Shown here one piece after another: positions 1-7,350 of a DNA stretch of 13,248 nt. Position 1 is the first letter of the stretch. Each line of letters starts with the position of its first letter. The DNA lies in contig NATJ01000061.1 in assembly GCA_002085305.1 (NCBI GenBank), positions 1-13,248 of the forward strand. Reading direction: 5' to 3'. A program made the translations under genes and the position numbers. The stretch is from Epsilonproteobacteria bacterium 4484_65. GTDB taxonomy: Bacteria > Campylobacterota > Campylobacteria > Campylobacterales > Sulfurovaceae. The notes beneath the pieces are model-generated. The model searched no databases, had not been told where the DNA came from, and saw only the letters and a program-made list of their open reading frames with translations.

Positions 1-47
1 TAGAATTGTCGCTCTTAAATAAAGGTTTTTGAGGGATTAAATTAAGG

Positions 48-132
48 TGGTACCGCAGGTCGGATTCGAACCGACACGCCCTAAAGCAGAAGATTTTGAG
101 TCTACCAAGTCTACCAGTTCCATCACTGCGGC
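48..132 (-). tRNA. tRNA-Leu (anticodon CAA)
   Basis: Read on the minus strand, the gene starts GCCGCAG and ends CTGCGGT-ACCA, so the 7-bp acceptor stem closes and the CCA end is encoded. The T arm contains the canonical GGTTCGAATCC. The anticodon loop is CTCAAAA, giving anticodon CAA, which reads UUG leucine codons. The anticodon stem has one T-T mismatch (GTAGA against TCTTC). The 85-nt length and the extra variable arm fit a class II leucine tRNA. It is transcribed away from ftsK. A TAGAAT box on the minus strand at 156-161 is a possible -10. No clear terminator is visible in bases 1-47, which otherwise show nothing recognisable. Confidence 0.95.
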
Positions 133-218
133 ATACATATTGAAATGTAGATGAAATTCTACAGAGTGAGAGCTTAAACATCGTTTAGAATATCATTAAA
201 AGACTATTTTATAATAAC

Positions 219-249
219 TTGACAGTTTTTAATAGTTATTTGTTATAAT
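219..249 (+). promoter_or_regulatory. Sigma-70 type promoter for ftsK
   Basis: There is a perfect TTGACA at 219-224 and a perfect TATAAT at 244-249. The -10 is preceded by TG at 241-242, giving an extended -10 (TGnTATAAT). The spacer is 19 bp, longer than the ideal 17, but the extended -10 would compensate. It lies about 32 bp upstream of the ftsK start and points away from the tRNA gene. Confidence 0.7.
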
Positions 250-280
250 ATCTTCATTAATTAATATCAAGGTCATATTT

Positions 281-1723
281 TTGAAAATAACGATTATTAT
301 CACAGCTATACTTTTTATGTACGGTGCCTTCTCCACGCTGTTCCCTGAGACTGCTTTAATTGGGAATATCGGAAAGATAATAGGAGATACAAACCTGCAT
401 CTTTTTGGGTACTTTGCCTATATCAATATTTTTGTCCTTTTTTATCCACTTTATAAACTCTATACCAATGCCTCTGTGCGAAAAGATATTGACTTTTATT
501 TGGGCTGGATACTGTTTTTTATTGCAGTTATTATTTTCTCATCTTTGGTACTTGAAGCTAAAAATATAGGCTTCATTGGTACCCAGATCGTAGAGTTTTT
601 ACAGCCGCTCATAGGAAAAGCAGGACTTTGGTTACTATGGTTGATGATCATGGCACTCTCTTTGGTCTTTATACTTGATGATGATTTCTCTCCTAAAGAT
701 CTAAAAGTAAAAGGTTTTAGTCTGGCACCACTTGCTGCAGGGACAGGAAAACTATTTTCTGGGCTAAGATCCGTTTTGAAAAAGATATTTACCAACCCTT
801 TCTCTTCTCCTGCTTTAGAAGATGAGATGATGCCGGTTATGGATCAAAAAGAAGAAAAACCAAAGAAAACACGAGTAAAAAGAAAACCGGCAGTTAAAAA
901 AACTGTAACAAGAAAAACGCTACCCAAAGCAGAAGAAAAAATAAGTACAGATCTTAGTGAAGACGATGATCCAATTATGAATGAGATCCTGGAACTTGAA
1001 CATGAATTTGAAGAGACACTTGAAGCTCGAAAAAAACATTCTAAACAAAGTAACACTTCTGGTGTAGAGATCGTTGAAGAGTTGGAAGAAAACTCTAAAC
1101 TTATGGAGCAGATAGATAAAGGGAAGGTGGCAAAACCTAAAAACTTTAAACTTCCAAAACTTGATTTTCTGCAAAAAGCACCTAGAGTAGCTAAAAAGAT
1201 AAATGAAGCAGAGATAGATAGAAAGATAGAAGAACTACTTTCTAAATTGCAGCAGTTTAAAGTAGATGGTGATGTAGTACGTACCTATAGCGGACCACTG
1301 GTAACTACCTTTGAGTTCAAGCCGGCACCCAATGTAAAAGTTTCTAAAATCCTTAATCTTCAAGATGATCTTGCCATGGCTCTAAGCGCTGAGACCATAC
1401 GTATACAGGCACCTATACCTGGGCGTGATGTCGTGGGTATAGAGATACCAAATGAGTCAGTAGATACGATCTACTTACGTGAAATTTTAGAGAGTGATCT
1501 CTTTAAAGAGTCTAAATCTCCATTGACTGTGGCACTGGGGAAGGATATCGTTGGTAAGCCGTTTATTACAGACATCAAAAAGCTTCCTCATTTACTTATA
1601 GCAGGAACCACAGGTTCAGGTAAATCAGTGGGGATCAATGCGATGATACTTTCGCTTCTTTATAGAAATGACCCGGAACACCTCAAGTTGATGCTTATTG
1701 ACCCTAAGATGCTTTATCACTGA
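281..1723 (+). pseudogene. ftsK: DNA translocase FtsK, 5' part: membrane anchor, linker and first half of motor (frameshifted)
   Basis: This is the N-terminal part of the FtsK/SpoIIIE DNA pump that moves chromosome ends through the closing division septum. Four hydrophobic segments lie at about residues 3-20, 43-60, 72-91 and 114-132. A Lys/Glu-rich cytoplasmic linker runs to about residue 300, then the alpha domain and the start of the RecA-like beta domain. The Walker A motif GTTGSGKS is at residues 442-449. The start is TTG at 281 with AAGG at 269-272; no better ATG precedes the first membrane segment. After the conserved LIDPKML the frame reads YH and stops at 1721-1723. In homologues about 15 more residues (of the type EFSIYNDIPHLLTPV) precede ITEPKKA. 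Here ITEPKKA follows directly in another frame, so about 44 nt are missing at roughly position 1714. As written, the product would have Walker A but no Walker B and could not pump DNA. Confidence 0.9.
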
Positions 1724-2492
1724 ACCTAAAAAGGCCATAGCAGCACTGGCAAATATGGTTGGTGAAATGAATCGTCGTTATACGCTTATGGCAGATAACC
1801 GCACGAAGAACATAGATAATTACAATGAAAAAGTAAAAAAAGATGGTTCTGCAGAACCGTTTCCTTTTATTGTTATCATCATCGATGAACTTGCTGACTT
1901 GATGATGACAGGAGGTAAGGAGGTGGAGTACTCCATTGCCAGACTTGCACAGATGGCAAGGGCAAGTGGTATACACCTTATAGTTGCAACACAAAGACCA
2001 AGTGTTGACGTTGTGACAGGACTCATTAAAGCAAACCTGCCTTCACGATTGAGTTACAGAGTAGGGCAGCGTATTGATTCTAAAGTCATTTTGGATGCCA
2101 TGGGTGCTGAGAGTCTGCTTGGACGCGGAGATGGCTTATTTACACCTCCTGGATCAACAGGCTTGGTAAGACTTCATGCTCCTTGGAGTACAGAAGAAGA
2201 GGTCGAAGAGATAGTAGAATATCTCAAAGCTCAGCGTGAACCTGAGTATGATGAAAGTTACCTGGTCGCAGGTGGCAGCTCTGCCTCTGAAGGCGGTAGT
2301 GGTGAAGTAGAACTAGATCCACTTTATGAAGAGGCAAAAACAGTGGTACTTACAGATCAAAAAACGTCCATCTCCTACCTGCAGCGTAAACTTCAGATAG
2401 GGTATAACCGTTCAGCCAACATCATAGAACAACTTGAAGCTAAGGGTGTGCTATCGCCTCCTAATGCAAAAGGTAACAGGGAAATCGTCTGA
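1698..2492 (+). pseudogene. ftsK: DNA translocase FtsK, 3' part: Walker B, rest of motor and gamma domain
   Basis: This is the continuation of ftsK in the next frame. Homology begins at the Ile codon at 1716; the ATG at 1698 lies inside the upstream part in the wrong frame and has no ribosome binding site, so it is unlikely to be a real start. Walker B is IVIIIDELADLMM, with Asp-Glu at residues 63-64 counted from 1698. It is followed by the conserved ARASGIHLIVATQRPSVDV block. The last 60 residues or so are the winged-helix gamma domain that reads polar KOPS-like sequences (recognisable by TSISYLQRKLQIGYNRSA). Joined to the 5' part with the missing 15 residues restored, the protein would be about 750 residues, normal for an epsilonproteobacterial FtsK. 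No other damage is visible on either side of the junction. Confidence 0.9.
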
Positions 2493-2536
2493 GTACCAAA
2501 ACAGTGATGAATTAGGAGGTTTCCCTGCTCTTTTTT
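2477..2536 (+). terminator. Possible ftsK terminator with a long loop
   Basis: CAGGGAAA at 2477-2484, inside the last ftsK codons, is the exact reverse complement of TTTCCCTG at 2520-2527. A run of six T follows at 2531-2536. The 35-nt loop is unusually long for an intrinsic terminator, so this is tentative. It is the only hairpin plus T-run seen between ftsK and acnB. Confidence 0.35.
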
Positions 2537-2608
2537 GTAACTATATGCTACATCAACTCTAACTACTTTATAAGCACTTGTCATTCAAATAACTTTTAAC
2601 CTCATTTC

Positions 2609-2616
2609 GATAAAAT
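2609..2616 (+). promoter_or_regulatory. Possible -10 region for acnB
   Basis: The box GATAAAAT sits in very AT-rich DNA about 34 bp before the acnB start, a suitable distance for a promoter. No convincing -35 stands at the right spacing (a TTGTCA at 2578-2583 is too far upstream). Campylobacterota promoters often lack a conserved -35, so this remains plausible but weak. The rest of the 157-bp gap from 2493 to 2649 shows nothing else clear. Confidence 0.35.
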
Positions 2617-2649
2617 TAAACCACAAAATAATTAAAAATAGGAGACTTT

Positions 2650-5220
2650 ATGGCATTAATTGAAGCATATAAAGCACATACAGAAGAGAGAGCTAAACTT
2701 GGTGTACCACCATTGGCATTAACAGCCGAACAAACAGCAGAGTTAGTAGAATTATTGAAAGCAAGCCCAATTGCAGATGTTGATTATGCAATGGAACTTT
2801 TAACCCAAAAGGTACCTGCAGGTGTGGATGATGCAGCCTATGTAAAAGCAGCATTTTTAAATGATATCGTTCAAGGTAATGTATCTTGTGACGCGATCGA
2901 TGCAGTAAAAGCAACAGAGATTTTAGGAAGTATGTTGGGTGGGTTTAATGTCCAACCTTTGGTCGAAGCACTTAGTCATGATGATGCAGCAGTTGCCCAG
3001 AGTGCAGCAGAACAGCTTAAAAATACACTTCTTGTTTATGATTCATTCAATGATGTAAAAGCACTTATGGATAGTGGTAATGCATTGGCTAAAGAGGTAG
3101 TAGAGTCTTGGGCAAATGCTGAGTGGTTTACTAACAAGCCAGAGATGGAAAAAGAGATCACTGTTACTGTATATAAGATCCCTGGAGAGACAAATACAGA
3201 TGACCTTTCTCCAGCTTCTGAAGCATTTACAAGAGCAGATATCCCTCTTCATGCAAACTCGTTCTTAGTAAACAGAATGGATAATCCACTCGATACTATG
3301 AAAAAACTAAAAGAGAAAGGTCACCCACTTGCTTATGTTGGTGATGTTGTAGGTACCGGTTCTTCAAGAAAATCAGGTATCAACTCTCTGCAATGGCACA
3401 TGGGTAAAGATATTCCAAATATTCCTGGTAAAAGAACTGGTGGTATTGTTATTGGTGATATTATTGCTCCAATCTTCTTCAATACAGCAGAAGATTCTGG
3501 ATGTATACCTATTCAGGCACCTGTTGCAAACCTCGAGACAGGTGATGTGATCACAGTTAAACCTTTTGATGGTGTTATCGAGAAAGACGGAAAAGTTGTA
3601 TCTGAATTTACGATTGAGCCAAACACACTTCCAGATGAGATGAGAGCGGGTGGTCGTATTCCACTTATCATTGGTAAAGGGTTGACTGCTAAAGCAAGAG
3701 AAGCACTTGGTATGGATGCAGGAGATATCTTCATGACACCAACACAACCAGCTGATAATGGTAAGGGTTATACGCTTGCACAAAAAATGGTTGGTAAAGC
3801 ATGTGGTGTTGAAGGTATTAAACCAGGTGTTTACTGTGAGCCTATAGCAACTACAGTTGGTTCACAAGATACAACCGGGCCAATGACAAGAGATGAGATC
3901 AAAGAACTTGCAGCACTTAACTTTGGTGCAGACTTTGTACTTCAGTCATTCTGTCATACTGCTGCGTATCCTAAACCAGCAGATATTGCACTTCAACATA
4001 CACTTCCAAAATTCTGGACAGAGAGAAAAGGTTTTATTCTTAGACCAGGTGACGGTGTTATCCACTCATGGTTGAACAGAATGTGTCTTCCTGATACTGT
4101 TGGTACAGGTGGAGATAGCCATACAAGATTCCCGATCGGTATCTCATTCCCTGCAGGTTCAGGCCTTGTTGCATTCGCAGCAGTAACAGGTATGATGCCA
4201 CTTACTATGCCTGAGTCTGTACTTGTAAGATTTAAAGGTGAAATGCAACCAGGTATCACACTTAGAGATATGGTAAATGCTATTCCTCACCAAGCGATCA
4301 AAGAGGGTCTTTTAACGGTTGAGAAAAAAGGTAAGAAAAATATCTTTGCTGGTAGAGTTCTTGAGATCGAAGGTCTTGAAGATCTTAAATGTGAGCAAGC
4401 GTTTGAGCTTTCTGATGCATCTGCTGAGCGTTCAGCTGCTGCGTGTACAGTTAACCTTAACAAAGAGCCAATCATTGAATATCTTGAGTCAAACATTGTT
4501 CTTATCGAAGAGCTTATCGCTCAAGGATATGAAGACAAAGCAACACTTCAAAGACGTGCTGACAAAATGAAAGCATGGATCGCTAATCCTGAACTTCTTA
4601 GAGCTGATGCTGATGCTGAGTATGCTGCAGTTATTGAGATCGATATGAACAAGATCACTGAACCAATTCTTGCTTGTCCTAATGATCCAGATGATGTTAA
4701 AACATTGACTGAGATTCATGAAGCCGGTATGAGAACAGATCTCGACGAAGTATTTGTTGGTTCTTGTATGACAAACATTGGTCTATTTAGAGCATTTGGT
4801 GAAATTATCCGAGGAGAAGGTGCTGTCAAAACGAGAACATGGATATGCCCACCTACAAAAATGGATGAGAAGGAGCTTACTGAAGAGGGATACTACTCAA
4901 TATTCGGTATGGCTGGAGCAAGAACAGAGATCCCTGGTTGTTCGCTCTGTATGGGTAATCAGGCGCAAGTGGCACAAGATGCATGGGTATTCTCAACATC
5001 AACAAGAAACTTTGATAACAGATTAGGTAAGAACTCACAAGTGTATCTTGGTTCTGCTGAGCTTGCTGCTGTTGTTGCACTTAAAGGTAAGTTGCCAACT
5101 GCTGCTGAATACCTTGAGATCGTTCAAAACAAGATCAAACCGGAAATGACTGATGAGATTTATAAGTACTTAAACTTCAACAAAGTTTCTAAAGACGAAT
5201 TAGAAGCGATGGTCGGATAG
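2650..5220 (+). CDS. acnB: Bifunctional aconitate hydratase 2 / 2-methylisocitrate dehydratase (AcnB)
   Basis: AcnB interconverts citrate and isocitrate through cis-aconitate in the cytoplasm, and in this family can also act on 2-methylisocitrate. At 856 residues it has the usual AcnB length. The order is AcnB-specific: an N-terminal HEAT-like domain (about residues 1-155), then the swivel domain (about 165-380), then the catalytic iron-sulfur domains. In AcnA the swivel comes last. The three [4Fe-4S] ligands are visible as Cys706 (GSCMTNIG) and Cys764 and Cys767 ([10 protein letters not shown]), within a few positions of the E. coli ligands. The active-site segment GDSHTRFP is also present. 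The start has AGGAG at 2640-2644, five bases before the ATG. The gene stands alone between gaps and ends in a strong terminator. It is the usual aconitase of Campylobacterota, where it serves the oxidative or reductive TCA cycle. The reading frame is intact. Confidence 0.98.
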   Translation: MALIEAYKAHTEERAKLGVPPLALTAEQTAELVELLKASPIADVDYAMELLTQKVPAGVDDAAYVKAAFLNDIVQGNVSCDAIDAVKATEILGSMLGGFNVQPLVEALSHDDAAVAQSAAEQLKNTLLVYDSFNDVKALMDSGNALAKEVVESWANAEWFTNKPEMEKEITVTVYKIPGETNTDDLSPASEAFTRADIPLHANSFLVNRMDNPLDTMKKLKEKGHPLAYVGDVVGTGSSRKSGINSLQWHMGKDIPNIPGKRTGGIVIGDIIAPIFFNTAEDSGCIPIQAPVANLETGDVITVKPFDGVIEKDGKVVSEFTIEPNTLPDEMRAGGRIPLIIGKGLTAKAREALGMDAGDIFMTPTQPADNGKGYTLAQKMVGKACGVEGIKPGVYCEPIATTVGSQDTTGPMTRDEIKELAALNFGADFVLQSFCHTAAYPKPADIALQHTLPKFWTERKGFILRPGDGVIHSWLNRMCLPDTVGTGGDSHTRFPIGISFPAGSGLVAFAAVTGMMPLTMPESVLVRFKGEMQPGITLRDMVNAIPHQAIKEGLLTVEKKGKKNIFAGRVLEIEGLEDLKCEQAFELSDASAERSAAACTVNLNKEPIIEYLESNIVLIEELIAQGYEDKATLQRRADKMKAWIANPELLRADADAEYAAVIEIDMNKITEPILACPNDPDDVKTLTEIHEAGMRTDLDEVFVGSCMTNIGLFRAFGEIIRGEGAVKTRTWICPPTKMDEKELTEEGYYSIFGMAGARTEIPGCSLCMGNQAQVAQDAWVFSTSTRNFDNRLGKNSQVYLGSAELAAVVALKGKLPTAAEYLEIVQNKIKPEMTDEIYKYLNFNKVSKDELEAMVG

Positions 5221-5240
5221 TACTCAACCTTCTTCTTACA

Positions 5241-5272
5241 GGCAGAGAGACTTCTCTCTGCCAGTTTATTTT
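5241..5272 (+). terminator. Intrinsic terminator of acnB
   Basis: A perfect 9-bp stem (GGCAGAGAG at 5241-5249, CTCTCTGCC at 5254-5262) closes on the 4-base loop ACTT. A T-rich tail (AGTTTATTTTTT) follows. It lies 20 bp after the acnB stop codon. Confidence 0.9.
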
Positions 5273-5345
5273 TTCTATTTTCTTTCTATTTAATCCCCCC
5301 ATATTTATACTCCTATAAACTAACAGATATTTACTACAAACATAT

Positions 5346-5370
5346 TATGATAGACTACACTATATGTGTA
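5346..5370 (+). promoter_or_regulatory. Possible gpx -10 box followed by a small inverted repeat
   Basis: TATGAT at 5346-5351 is a reasonable -10 for gpx. Immediately downstream, TACAC (5356-5360) and GTGTA (5366-5370) form an inverted repeat around TATAT, covering the expected transcription start about 30 bp before the ATG. This is where a repressor site would sit. The arms are only 5 bp in AT-rich DNA, so the match could be chance, and I do not recognise the motif as a known regulator's box. Confidence 0.3.
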
Positions 5371-5398
5371 TTGGAAAAATATTCACTAAGGAGACAAG

Positions 5399-5947
5399 AT
5401 GATAAAATATCTTATTTTACTACTACTCATACTAACTATTCAACCCAGTGCCAAGGAGCATACAATGCAAAGTATTTATGATTTTAAAGTTAAAACCATA
5501 GAGGGTAAAGAGACAACACTTGAAACCTATAAAGGTAAAGTGATACTCATCGTCAATGTTGCAAGTAAATGTGGATATACACCACAATACGAAGGGCTTG
5601 AAGCATTGTATAAAAAGTATAAAGAGCAAGGGTTTGTTGTCTTGGGCTTTCCATGTAATCAGTTTGCTTCCCAAGAGCCTGGAAGTGAAGCAGAGATCCA
5701 AAACTTCTGTCGTGTGAACTTTGGTGTGACCTTTCCGATGTTTGCAAAAATAAATGTCAACGGAGAGCAGACACACCCTCTCTATCGCTATCTTAAATCC
5801 CAACAACCAGGTTTCCTTGGAAGTGAATCGATCAAGTGGAACTTTACTAAGTTCCTGGTTGATGAAGAGGGAAAAGTCATTGATCGTTTTGGTTCTGCTA
5901 CTAAACCAAGATCGCTTGAAGAGGCTATTGAAAAGTTATTGAATTAA
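5399..5947 (+). CDS. gpx: Glutathione peroxidase family protein (thioredoxin-dependent type), possible signal-peptide form
   Basis: This enzyme family reduces hydrogen peroxide and organic hydroperoxides. Catalytic residues visible in the full-length form are Cys58 in NVASKCGYT, Gln88 in FPCNQF and Trp147-Asn148 in KWNFTKF. Cys104 in QNFCRVNF matches the resolving cysteine of thioredoxin-using, non-selenium members, so thioredoxin rather than glutathione is the likelier reductant. The ATG at 5399 has AAGGAG at 5388-5393 and adds 22 residues: one Lys, a run of Leu and Ile, then PSA-KE, which looks like a signal peptide. A second in-frame ATG at 5465 (MQSIYDF) has its own AAGGAG and would give the ordinary 160-residue cytoplasmic enzyme. 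The gene stands alone after the acnB terminator. No clear terminator or other signal is seen in the 89 bases after it. Confidence 0.93.
   Translation: MIKYLILLLLILTIQPSAKEHTMQSIYDFKVKTIEGKETTLETYKGKVILIVNVASKCGYTPQYEGLEALYKKYKEQGFVVLGFPCNQFASQEPGSEAEIQNFCRVNFGVTFPMFAKINVNGEQTHPLYRYLKSQQPGFLGSESIKWNFTKFLVDEEGKVIDRFGSATKPRSLEEAIEKLLN
5453..5467 (+). promoter_or_regulatory. Second ribosome binding site and internal start within gpx
   Basis: AAGGAG at 5453-5458 is followed after 6 bases by an in-frame ATG at 5465-5467. It matches the quality of the upstream site (AAGGAG at 5388-5393, 5 bases before the ATG at 5399). Initiation here removes the hydrophobic leader and leaves a complete Gpx domain. 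It either marks the true start or gives a second product. Confidence 0.6.
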
Positions 5948-6036
5948 GAGATCATATATATTGGGATCAATAAAAACAAGCTTCAGTTTATTTTATAAGA
6001 GTACAATTAATTACATCAAAATAAAAAGGGAAAAGA

Positions 6037-6579
6037 ATGACAAGAATCACAATGTTATCAATCGTAGCAGCAGCAATGCTGTTTACAGGATGTGGAGAAA
6101 AAGCGAAAGATTCAGCTACTGATGCAGCAGCTAAAGCAGTAGAGAGTACAAAAGAAGCAGCAAGCCATGCAGTAGATGCAACAAAAGAGGCAGCTGACAA
6201 GGCTGTCGAAGCAGCAAAAGAAACTACAGCTAAAGCAGTTGAAGCCACAAAAGAAGCAGTTGACAGTGCTAAAGAGGGTGTAGCCGCAGCTACAGCTACC
6301 GCTACCGCAGCTGTTGCTGCTACAGCAAAAAATGTTGCCGGTGCGGCAGCTTATGAGAAATGTAAAGGATGTCATGGAGCAGATGGTAAGACACTGGCAC
6401 TTGGGAAGTCTCCGGTGATCGCCGGTCAGTCAAAAGAAGAGCTGGTTACCAAACTTAATGGATACAAAGCAGGTACTATCAATGTAGCAGGAATGGGTAC
6501 GTTGATGAAAGGTCAGGTTGCTTCAATGGATGATGCAGCTATCGATGCAGTTGCTGCTTATATTTCAGCACTGAAATAA
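6037..6579 (+). CDS. Lipoprotein cytochrome c (class I) on an alanine-rich 11-residue-repeat stalk
   Basis: This is a predicted monohaem electron carrier anchored in the envelope. The leader MTRITMLSIVAAAMLFTGC ends in a lipobox with Cys19 as the lipidation site. The next residues are Gly-Glu, not Asp, which by the E. coli rule favours the outer membrane. Residues 30-73 are four 11-residue repeats of the form AAxKAVEATKE. A fifth degenerate unit and an Ala/Thr-rich hinge follow, to about residue 102. The C-terminal domain binds haem through CKGCH (Cys109, Cys112, His113), with Met153 or Met157 as the likely sixth ligand, and ends in the usual helix DAAIDAVAAYISALK. It resembles small soluble cytochromes of the c-553 type in the haem domain only. 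The partner is unknown. AAGGG precedes the ATG. The reading frame is intact, and the tail of a LysM gene follows at once in another frame. Confidence 0.88.
   Translation: MTRITMLSIVAAAMLFTGCGEKAKDSATDAAAKAVESTKEAASHAVDATKEAADKAVEAAKETTAKAVEATKEAVDSAKEGVAAATATATAAVAATAKNVAGAAAYEKCKGCHGADGKTLALGKSPVIAGQSKEELVTKLNGYKAGTINVAGMGTLMKGQVASMDDAAIDAVAAYISALK
6124..6255 (+). repeat. Four tandem 33-bp units coding for 11-residue (hendecad) repeats
   Basis: The units encode residues 30-40, 41-51, 52-62 and 63-73 of the cytochrome lipoprotein. Each ends in TKE or AKE and carries AV followed by Asp or Glu at the same place. The DNA has diverged more than the protein pattern, so this is an old, selected repeat rather than a fresh tandem duplication. 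The 11-residue period is typical of right-handed coiled coils and of LEA- and apolipoprotein-like amphipathic helices. Confidence 0.8.
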
Positions 6580-6581
6580 TA

Positions 6582-6701
6582 AATAATTTCTATAAAGACG
6601 GATCTAAATATCCATTGATTGTAGAAGCTAACCTTGAAGTGATTAAAGATGCAGACAAGATCTATCCCGGTCAGTCTATCAGAATTCCTGCACTGGCATA
6701 A
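6582..6701 (+). pseudogene. Stranded 3' end of a LysM-domain gene
   Basis: In this frame the DNA reads NNFYKDGSKYPLIVEANLEV, then a stretch ending KIYPGQSIRIPALA and a stop at 6699-6701. This matches the second half of a LysM peptidoglycan-binding domain of the YgaU/Kbp kind, whose usual ending is of the type IYPGQ-LRIP. The front half of the domain (the GDTLWxIA part), the rest of the gene and any start codon are absent. The preceding 3 bases are already the cytochrome stop region in another frame. It is therefore a gene remnant, probably left by a deletion that joined the cytochrome gene to the inside of a LysM gene. It is too short to have been called as a gene. Confidence 0.75.
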
Positions 6702-6703
6702 TG

Positions 6704-6723
6704 AGGCTATTGTGATCTAGCCT
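6704..6723. other. Small hairpin after the LysM remnant
   Basis: AGGCTA at 6704-6709 and TAGCCT at 6718-6723 are exact reverse complements around an 8-base loop, 2 bp after the LysM stop. No T-run follows, so it is at best a weak terminator belonging to the former LysM gene. Confidence 0.3.
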
Positions 6724-6778
6724 GATTGGCTGGATCCGGAAAAAGCTTAAACAAACTAAAGTTTTAAAGGAAAATAAA

Positions 6779-7186
6779 ATGAAAAAAATTATATTGATCT
6801 CGGCAATTGCAGTAACAGGGCTTTTTGCAGATATGGCAACAGATATGGTAAAAGATGCAGTTGTATCTGAAGCAAAAAGTGAAGCTAGATCTACAGCAGT
6901 TAAGCATATAGCAGGTGATGATGCCATGAAAAAAGAACTCGTGAACAAAGGGGCAGATAAAGTAATGGGTAAAGAAAACCCTGTAGACAAAATGAAAGCA
7001 GATGCTCTTGGCGGTGTTATGGGTTCTAAAACTTCAGTACCTGATGCAGGTAGTTTAGTTAAAGGTGCAACTAAAAAAGAGACTTCACTTGAAGATAAAG
7101 CTTTGGACATGGCAGCAGAAAAAGCAGTAGGTTCAAACCCTCTTAAAAAAGCAGCAGCTAAAGAGGCAGTGAAGTCAGCCCTTTAA
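6779..7186 (+). CDS. Hypothetical secreted helical protein
   Basis: I do not recognise this family. The 135-residue product starts MKKIILISAIAVTGLFA, a standard Sec signal peptide with likely cleavage after Ala17, leaving a mature protein of about 118 residues. There is no lipobox cysteine, and no cysteine at all. The mature part is rich in Ala, Lys, Asp and Met and is predicted by eye to be mostly amphipathic helix (for example MATDMVKDAVVSEAKSEARS and KAVGSNPLKKAAAKEAVKSA). It contains a glycine-containing loop (GGVMGSKTSVPDAGS) near the middle. AAAGGAAAA precedes the ATG. It is likely a small periplasmic protein. The composition resembles the stalk of the cytochrome lipoprotein upstream, but without the regular 11-residue period. 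Confidence 0.75.
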   Translation: MKKIILISAIAVTGLFADMATDMVKDAVVSEAKSEARSTAVKHIAGDDAMKKELVNKGADKVMGKENPVDKMKADALGGVMGSKTSVPDAGSLVKGATKKETSLEDKALDMAAEKAVGSNPLKKAAAKEAVKSAL

Positions 7187-7197
7187 AGCGTTTTACA

Positions 7198-7235
7198 ATT
7201 GAATCTCTGAATATCTAGATATTTAGAGATTCAGT
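7198..7235. terminator. Long palindromic hairpin, likely terminator of the secreted-protein gene
   Basis: Bases 7200-7233 form a 34-base palindrome centred between 7216 and 7217. Every pair is Watson-Crick except one G-T at 7209/7224; the pairing continues outward through a second G-T (7199/7234) and an A-T (7198/7235). It sits 12 bp after the stop codon. The tail (CAGTAATTAATTCTC) is not a proper T-run, so termination would be weak or in both directions, and a protein binding site is an alternative. Confidence 0.5.
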
Positions 7236-7317
7236 AATTAATTCTCTCTATAAACGAAGAATATAGAAAAATTATTAAATAGTATCAAAGAGTAATAAGA
7301 AAGTTATACAAACAGTG

Positions 7318-7323
7318 TATAAT
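7318..7323 (+). promoter_or_regulatory. -10 box for the DUF4136-like lipoprotein gene
   Basis: There is a perfect TATAAT directly preceded by TG, 27 bp before the ATG at 7351. No convincing -35 is visible. The rest of the 164-bp gap holds the palindrome at 7198-7235 and AT-rich sequence without other features. Confidence 0.5.
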
Positions 7324-7350
7324 AGCTGTATATCAAATTAAAGGAAAAAA

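Noticed and set aside
1..47. Possible further gene or terminator beyond the tRNA
   Set aside because: No hairpin with a T-run on the minus strand and no recognisable coding sequence; too short to judge.
1705..1735. Programmed ribosomal frameshift in ftsK
   Set aside because: About 15 conserved residues are absent at the junction, so a frameshift alone would not restore the protein. The A5 run in CCTAAAAAGG lies after the stop.
1698..2492. A stand-alone FtsK-like gene starting at ATG 1698
   Set aside because: The ATG lies within the upstream ftsK part in the wrong frame with no ribosome site, the first six residues are not homologous, and the rest is exactly the missing second half of ftsK.
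3373..3783. 136-codon open frame on the minus strand inside acnB
   Set aside because: It is rich in Cys, Trp, His and Asn, has no domain pattern, and mirrors the codon use of acnB. It is a shadow of the real gene.
5988..6375. Minus-strand open frames rich in Ala/Ser/Val or Cys/Phe opposite the cytochrome stalk
   Set aside because: They are the complement of the Ala/Lys/Glu repeat and follow its periodicity. No start signals or family features are present.
6679..7110. 143-codon minus-strand open frame opposite the secreted helical protein
   Set aside because: The plus-strand frame has a signal peptide and ribosome site; the minus-strand product has neither and reads as low-complexity Ser/Ala/Leu.
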